The notes beneath the pieces are model-generated. The model was not told the origin of the DNA. It did no database searches and was given only the letters and a program-made list of their open reading frames with translations. The position numbers and the translations under genes are program-made. Source: Pontibacter cellulosilyticus (GTDB taxonomy: Bacteria; Bacteroidota; Bacteroidia; Cytophagales; Hymenobacteraceae). From it: DNA of 64,000 nt. Every line of letters begins with the position of its first letter. The stretch's first letter is position 1. The DNA is taken from contig NZ_JACRVF010000003.1 in assembly GCF_014306105.1 (NCBI RefSeq), positions 62,001 through 126,000 of the forward strand, written 5' to 3'. Below are positions 61,459 to 64,000 of the stretch, one piece after another.

Positions 61459-63621
61459 ATGATCATATCTAACCAACTAAAAAGGTTTGCTTTCTTGTTC
61501 GTGCTCGTGGCTGCGTCTCTGCAGGCACAGGCCCAGGACAAAATGCTGACCATGGAAGACGCCATCATTAACCCGGCGCTTCAGCCGGAAAACCTGCGCC
61601 AGTTAACCTGGATGGTAGGCTCCGACGACTATACTTACATCAAGCAAAACAACGGCGAGCAGGTGCTGATGCGCGGCAATGCAGCAGGAGGCAAAGAAAG
61701 CGAGCTGCTTGCCCTGAGCAAACTAAGCAGTGCACTTGAAGGTGCCGGCGCAAAAAAGTTAAATAGTTTTCCGCAGGTACAGTGGGCTGACGCCAACACC
61801 ATGGTACTGAACACGCAGTACACTGTTTACCACTACAACCTGAAAACTGGCAAAGCAGAGGCTGTAACAAAGTATGATGCAGCTGCCGAAAACACGGAAC
61901 TGGACCCAACCTTAAAGCGCATAGCCTACACCAAAGATTATAATCTGTATGTGTCTGCACCGGGTGCACCAGATGTGGCTGTTTCTACGGATGGCACGGT
62001 GGCATTGGTATACGGACAGGCTGCGCACCGTTCAGAGTTCGGCATTACCAAAGGTACATTCTGGTCGCCAAACGGCAAGCAGCTGGCCTTTTATCGCATG
62101 GACCAGGGCATGGTAACTGATTACCCCTTGGTAGACGTTGCCCCGCTTCCGGCAAAGCAAAATGCCATAAAATATCCGATGGCCGGAGGCAAAAGCCATC
62201 ATGCAACTGTGGGTATCTACAACCTCGACACCAAAGCCATCACTTACCTTAAAACAGGCGAGCCGGCAGAGCAGTATCTCACAAACATTACCTGGAGCAC
62301 GGATGGTAAGCAACTGTATGTGGCTGTGCTTAACCGTGACCAGAACCACATGAAGCTGAACCAGTACGATGCCGCTACAGGTAACTTTGTAAAAACGCTT
62401 TTTGAGGAGAAGCACGAGAAGTATGTGGAGCCGGAGCACGGTTTATACTTTGCACCGGGCAAAGACAATAGGTTTGTTTGGGTGAGCGAGCGCACCGGCT
62501 TCGACCATTTATACTTGTACGACACCAACGGCAAGCAAATCCGCCAGCTGACCAAAGGCAACTGGATGGTTACAGAAGTACTTGGCTTTAACAAAAAAGG
62601 TGATGAGCTATACTATACTTCCACTGCCGAAAGCCCGCTGGAGCGCCATATTTACAGCGTAAACCTCAACAACGGCAAAAGCAAAAAACTGTCGCAGGGT
62701 AAAGGCACGCACATAGCCAACCTCAGCCCTGATGGGAATTATATTATCGACAACTTTAGCAGCCGTGATGTTCCGCGCAAAATAGCGATACTGAACAACG
62801 ACGGCAAAGTAACACAAACGCTTTTAACTGCCAAGAACCCGCTTACAGCCTATAAACTAGGCGAGACAAGTATAGTTACTCTTAAGGCAGAAGACGGAAC
62901 GGTGCTTTATGGCCGCATGATCACACCGCCGAACATGGACAAGAGCAAAAAATACCCGGTGGTGGTGTATGTATATGGTGGACCGCATGTGCAGCTGGTA
63001 ACGGATAGCTGGCTGGCAGGTGCTAACCTTTGGATGCATCTAATGGCACAAAAAGGATACGTGGTATTTACTTTAGACTCGCGCGGCTCCGGCAACAGAG
63101 GTCTTGCGTTTGAGCAGGCCATGTTCCGCCAGATGGGCACACCGGAAATGGCCGACCAGCTGAAAGGTGTAGAATACCTGAAATCATTGCCTTACGTAGA
63201 TGCAAATCGCCTTGGCGTGCATGGCTGGAGCTATGGTGGCTTCATGACCACTTCCCTGATGACGCGCACGCCAGACGTGTTTAAGGTTGGCATAGCAGGC
63301 GGCCCGGTTATCGACTGGAAGTTCTATGAGGTAATGTACACCGAACGCTACATGGACACGCCGGAGCAGAACCCGGAAGGCTATAAAGCTGCCAGCCTGC
63401 TTAACTATGTTTCTAACCTGAAGGGCAAGCTCCTGATGATCCATGGCACTGTAGACGATGTGGTAGTATGGCAGCACAGCCTGCAGTATATAAAGACAGC
63501 TGTAGACAATGGAATACTGTTAGATTACTTCGTTTACCCGGGCCATCCGCACAATGTACGAGGCAAAGACCGCGTGCACCTGATGCGTAAAGTGACCCAG
63601 TATTTTGACGAAAACCTTTAA
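61459..63621 (+). CDS. S9 family dipeptidyl-peptidase IV-type protease
   Basis: 720 residues with a signal peptide about 1-25 (LQAQA-QD). The N-terminal ~460 residues form a beta-propeller (DPPIV_N), and the alpha/beta-hydrolase domain follows (VVVYVYGGPHVQLV, GYVVFTLDSRGSGNRG). The catalytic triad is Ser591 in HGWSYGGFM, Asp666 in HGTVDDVV and His698 in GHPHNV. It removes X-Pro dipeptides from peptide N-termini, at the periplasm or surface. DPP-IV enzymes of Bacteroidota often serve peptide and amino-acid catabolism. It is a single gene with a terminator. Confidence 0.93.
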   Translation: MIISNQLKRFAFLFVLVAASLQAQAQDKMLTMEDAIINPALQPENLRQLTWMVGSDDYTYIKQNNGEQVLMRGNAAGGKESELLALSKLSSALEGAGAKKLNSFPQVQWADANTMVLNTQYTVYHYNLKTGKAEAVTKYDAAAENTELDPTLKRIAYTKDYNLYVSAPGAPDVAVSTDGTVALVYGQAAHRSEFGITKGTFWSPNGKQLAFYRMDQGMVTDYPLVDVAPLPAKQNAIKYPMAGGKSHHATVGIYNLDTKAITYLKTGEPAEQYLTNITWSTDGKQLYVAVLNRDQNHMKLNQYDAATGNFVKTLFEEKHEKYVEPEHGLYFAPGKDNRFVWVSERTGFDHLYLYDTNGKQIRQLTKGNWMVTEVLGFNKKGDELYYTSTAESPLERHIYSVNLNNGKSKKLSQGKGTHIANLSPDGNYIIDNFSSRDVPRKIAILNNDGKVTQTLLTAKNPLTAYKLGETSIVTLKAEDGTVLYGRMITPPNMDKSKKYPVVVYVYGGPHVQLVTDSWLAGANLWMHLMAQKGYVVFTLDSRGSGNRGLAFEQAMFRQMGTPEMADQLKGVEYLKSLPYVDANRLGVHGWSYGGFMTTSLMTRTPDVFKVGIAGGPVIDWKFYEVMYTERYMDTPEQNPEGYKAASLLNYVSNLKGKLLMIHGTVDDVVVWQHSLQYIKTAVDNGILLDYFVYPGHPHNVRGKDRVHLMRKVTQYFDENL

Positions 63622-63638
63622 AATTCATACTTTTGCAG

Positions 63639-63668
63639 AGAGCCGCTCTTTAACGGAGCGGCTCTTTA
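63639..63668 (+). terminator. Terminator of the S9 peptidase gene
   Basis: 10-bp stem AGAGCCGCTC/GAGCGGCTCT (63639-63648 and 63656-63665), then a short T-rich tail. A TACTTTTG (63628-63635) directly before it looks like a -7 box but would start a transcript inside the hairpin. Confidence 0.85.
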
Positions 63669-63723
63669 TACCTTTAGCTGCTTTTTACCGTAGGCTTTTT
63701 AACAGCCTCAGAAACGGATCGAC

Positions 63724-64000
63724 ATGAACAAAAAAGCAAGCTCCCCTCTGCCCCACCCGGCAAGCAGAGCGGTTAGTAAAAAACAACTGTCGGACAGCAA
63801 TACTGATAATACGTATTGGCTTTCTCAGCCTCCGGCGGCCCGTCTGGCTGCCCTGCAACAGCTGCGAAACCAGTATAGACTACTAGTAAAGATGGAGCTG
63901 ACAAACATTTTTGAAGATTTCGTTAAAGAGTTAAATGCCTGCCAGGCAGAGTACATGGTTGCAGGCGGATTTGCAGTAGCGCTTTACGGCTACCCGCGCT
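63724..64000 (+). CDS. Predicted nucleotidyltransferase, N-terminal part (runs off right edge)
   Basis: 92 residues to the window edge. Residues 1-30 are low complexity. Residues about 32-51 (YWLSQPPAARLAALQQLR) have the form of a short helical segment usually seen as a separate small protein before nucleotidyltransferases. From about 57 comes the start of a MNT/AbiEii-like nucleotidyltransferase: FEDFVKELNACQAEYMVAGGFAVALYGYPR, with the VGG-AV-LHG-like strand-turn. The catalytic Asp-x-Asp lies outside the window. A start at 63892 (MELTNIF) would give a separate protein, but the frame is continuous from 63724. Toxin-antitoxin or abortive-infection use is known in this superfamily; here it is inference only. 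Confidence 0.65.
   Translation, partial: MNKKASSPLPHPASRAVSKKQLSDSNTDNTYWLSQPPAARLAALQQLRNQYRLLVKMELTNIFEDFVKELNACQAEYMVAGGFAVALYGYPR

Noticed and set aside
63628..63635. -7 box TACTTTTG after the S9 peptidase gene
   Set aside because: A transcript from it would start inside the terminator hairpin; it is more likely a chance match or another instance of the common TATACTT-like word.

Overview
The window looks like chromosomal DNA of a Bacteroidota bacterium, most likely a Cytophagales/Hymenobacteraceae member such as Pontibacter. The grounds are type IX secretion (T9SS) cargo with gliding-motility-type (CHU_C) C-terminal domains, PorP/SprF outer-membrane partners, a SusC-style TonB receptor with a carboxypeptidase-regulatory domain, and promoters of the Bacteroidota type (-7 TAnnTTTG, -33 TTTG) in place of -10/-35 boxes. 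The genus is an inference; no rRNA or marker phylogeny was possible. No tRNA, rRNA, CRISPR array, intact insertion sequence or prophage was seen.

Layout. 1-5005 (minus strand) is the N-terminal ~1668 residues of a giant Ig-like surface protein that runs off the left edge. 5.8-9.9 kb holds an FG-GAP/VCBS repeat protein and an M14 carboxypeptidase. 10.4-28.0 kb is a surface-adhesin island: a 3629-residue protein with about 39 Ig-like modules plus its PorP/SprF partner, two small unknown genes, then a second CHU_C adhesin with its own PorP/SprF. 28-34.4 kb: queA, an M28 peptidase, a DUF1028 protein, a NYN-LOTUS protein and a dienelactone hydrolase. 34.7-47.8 kb: two paralogous Asp-box (VPS10-like) propeller proteins flank a probable metal/haem uptake locus (PepSY protein, TonB receptor, and a divergent pair of four-cysteine lipoproteins), a small membrane protein/XRE regulator pair and an SGNH esterase. 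48.5-61.2 kb is mostly core metabolism and housekeeping: dnaK, a barrel protein, purK-purE, two MarC genes (one frameshifted), hemE, an aspartate aminotransferase/heptose-kinase-like/TrkH operon, recR and clpS. A DPP-IV-type S9 peptidase follows, and the right edge cuts a nucleotidyltransferase gene.

How the genes fit together. The two adhesin-PorP/SprF pairs follow the logic of type B T9SS substrates, in which a CHU_C-tailed giant needs a dedicated SprF-like barrel. Many secreted peptidases (M14, M28, S9) and propeller proteins suggest a scavenging, surface-oriented lifestyle.

The most unusual signals are: an exactly phased 1527-bp super-repeat inside the giant adhesin; a genome-style excess of the heptamer AAGTATA/TATACTT in both coding and intergenic DNA; several intergenic elements bounded by long inverted repeats, two of which carry inverted pairs of one 20-bp palindrome; a 13-nt deletion that splits the second marC; a GC-rich mosaic block in the left-edge adhesin; and a pair of lipoproteins with identical cysteine spacing.
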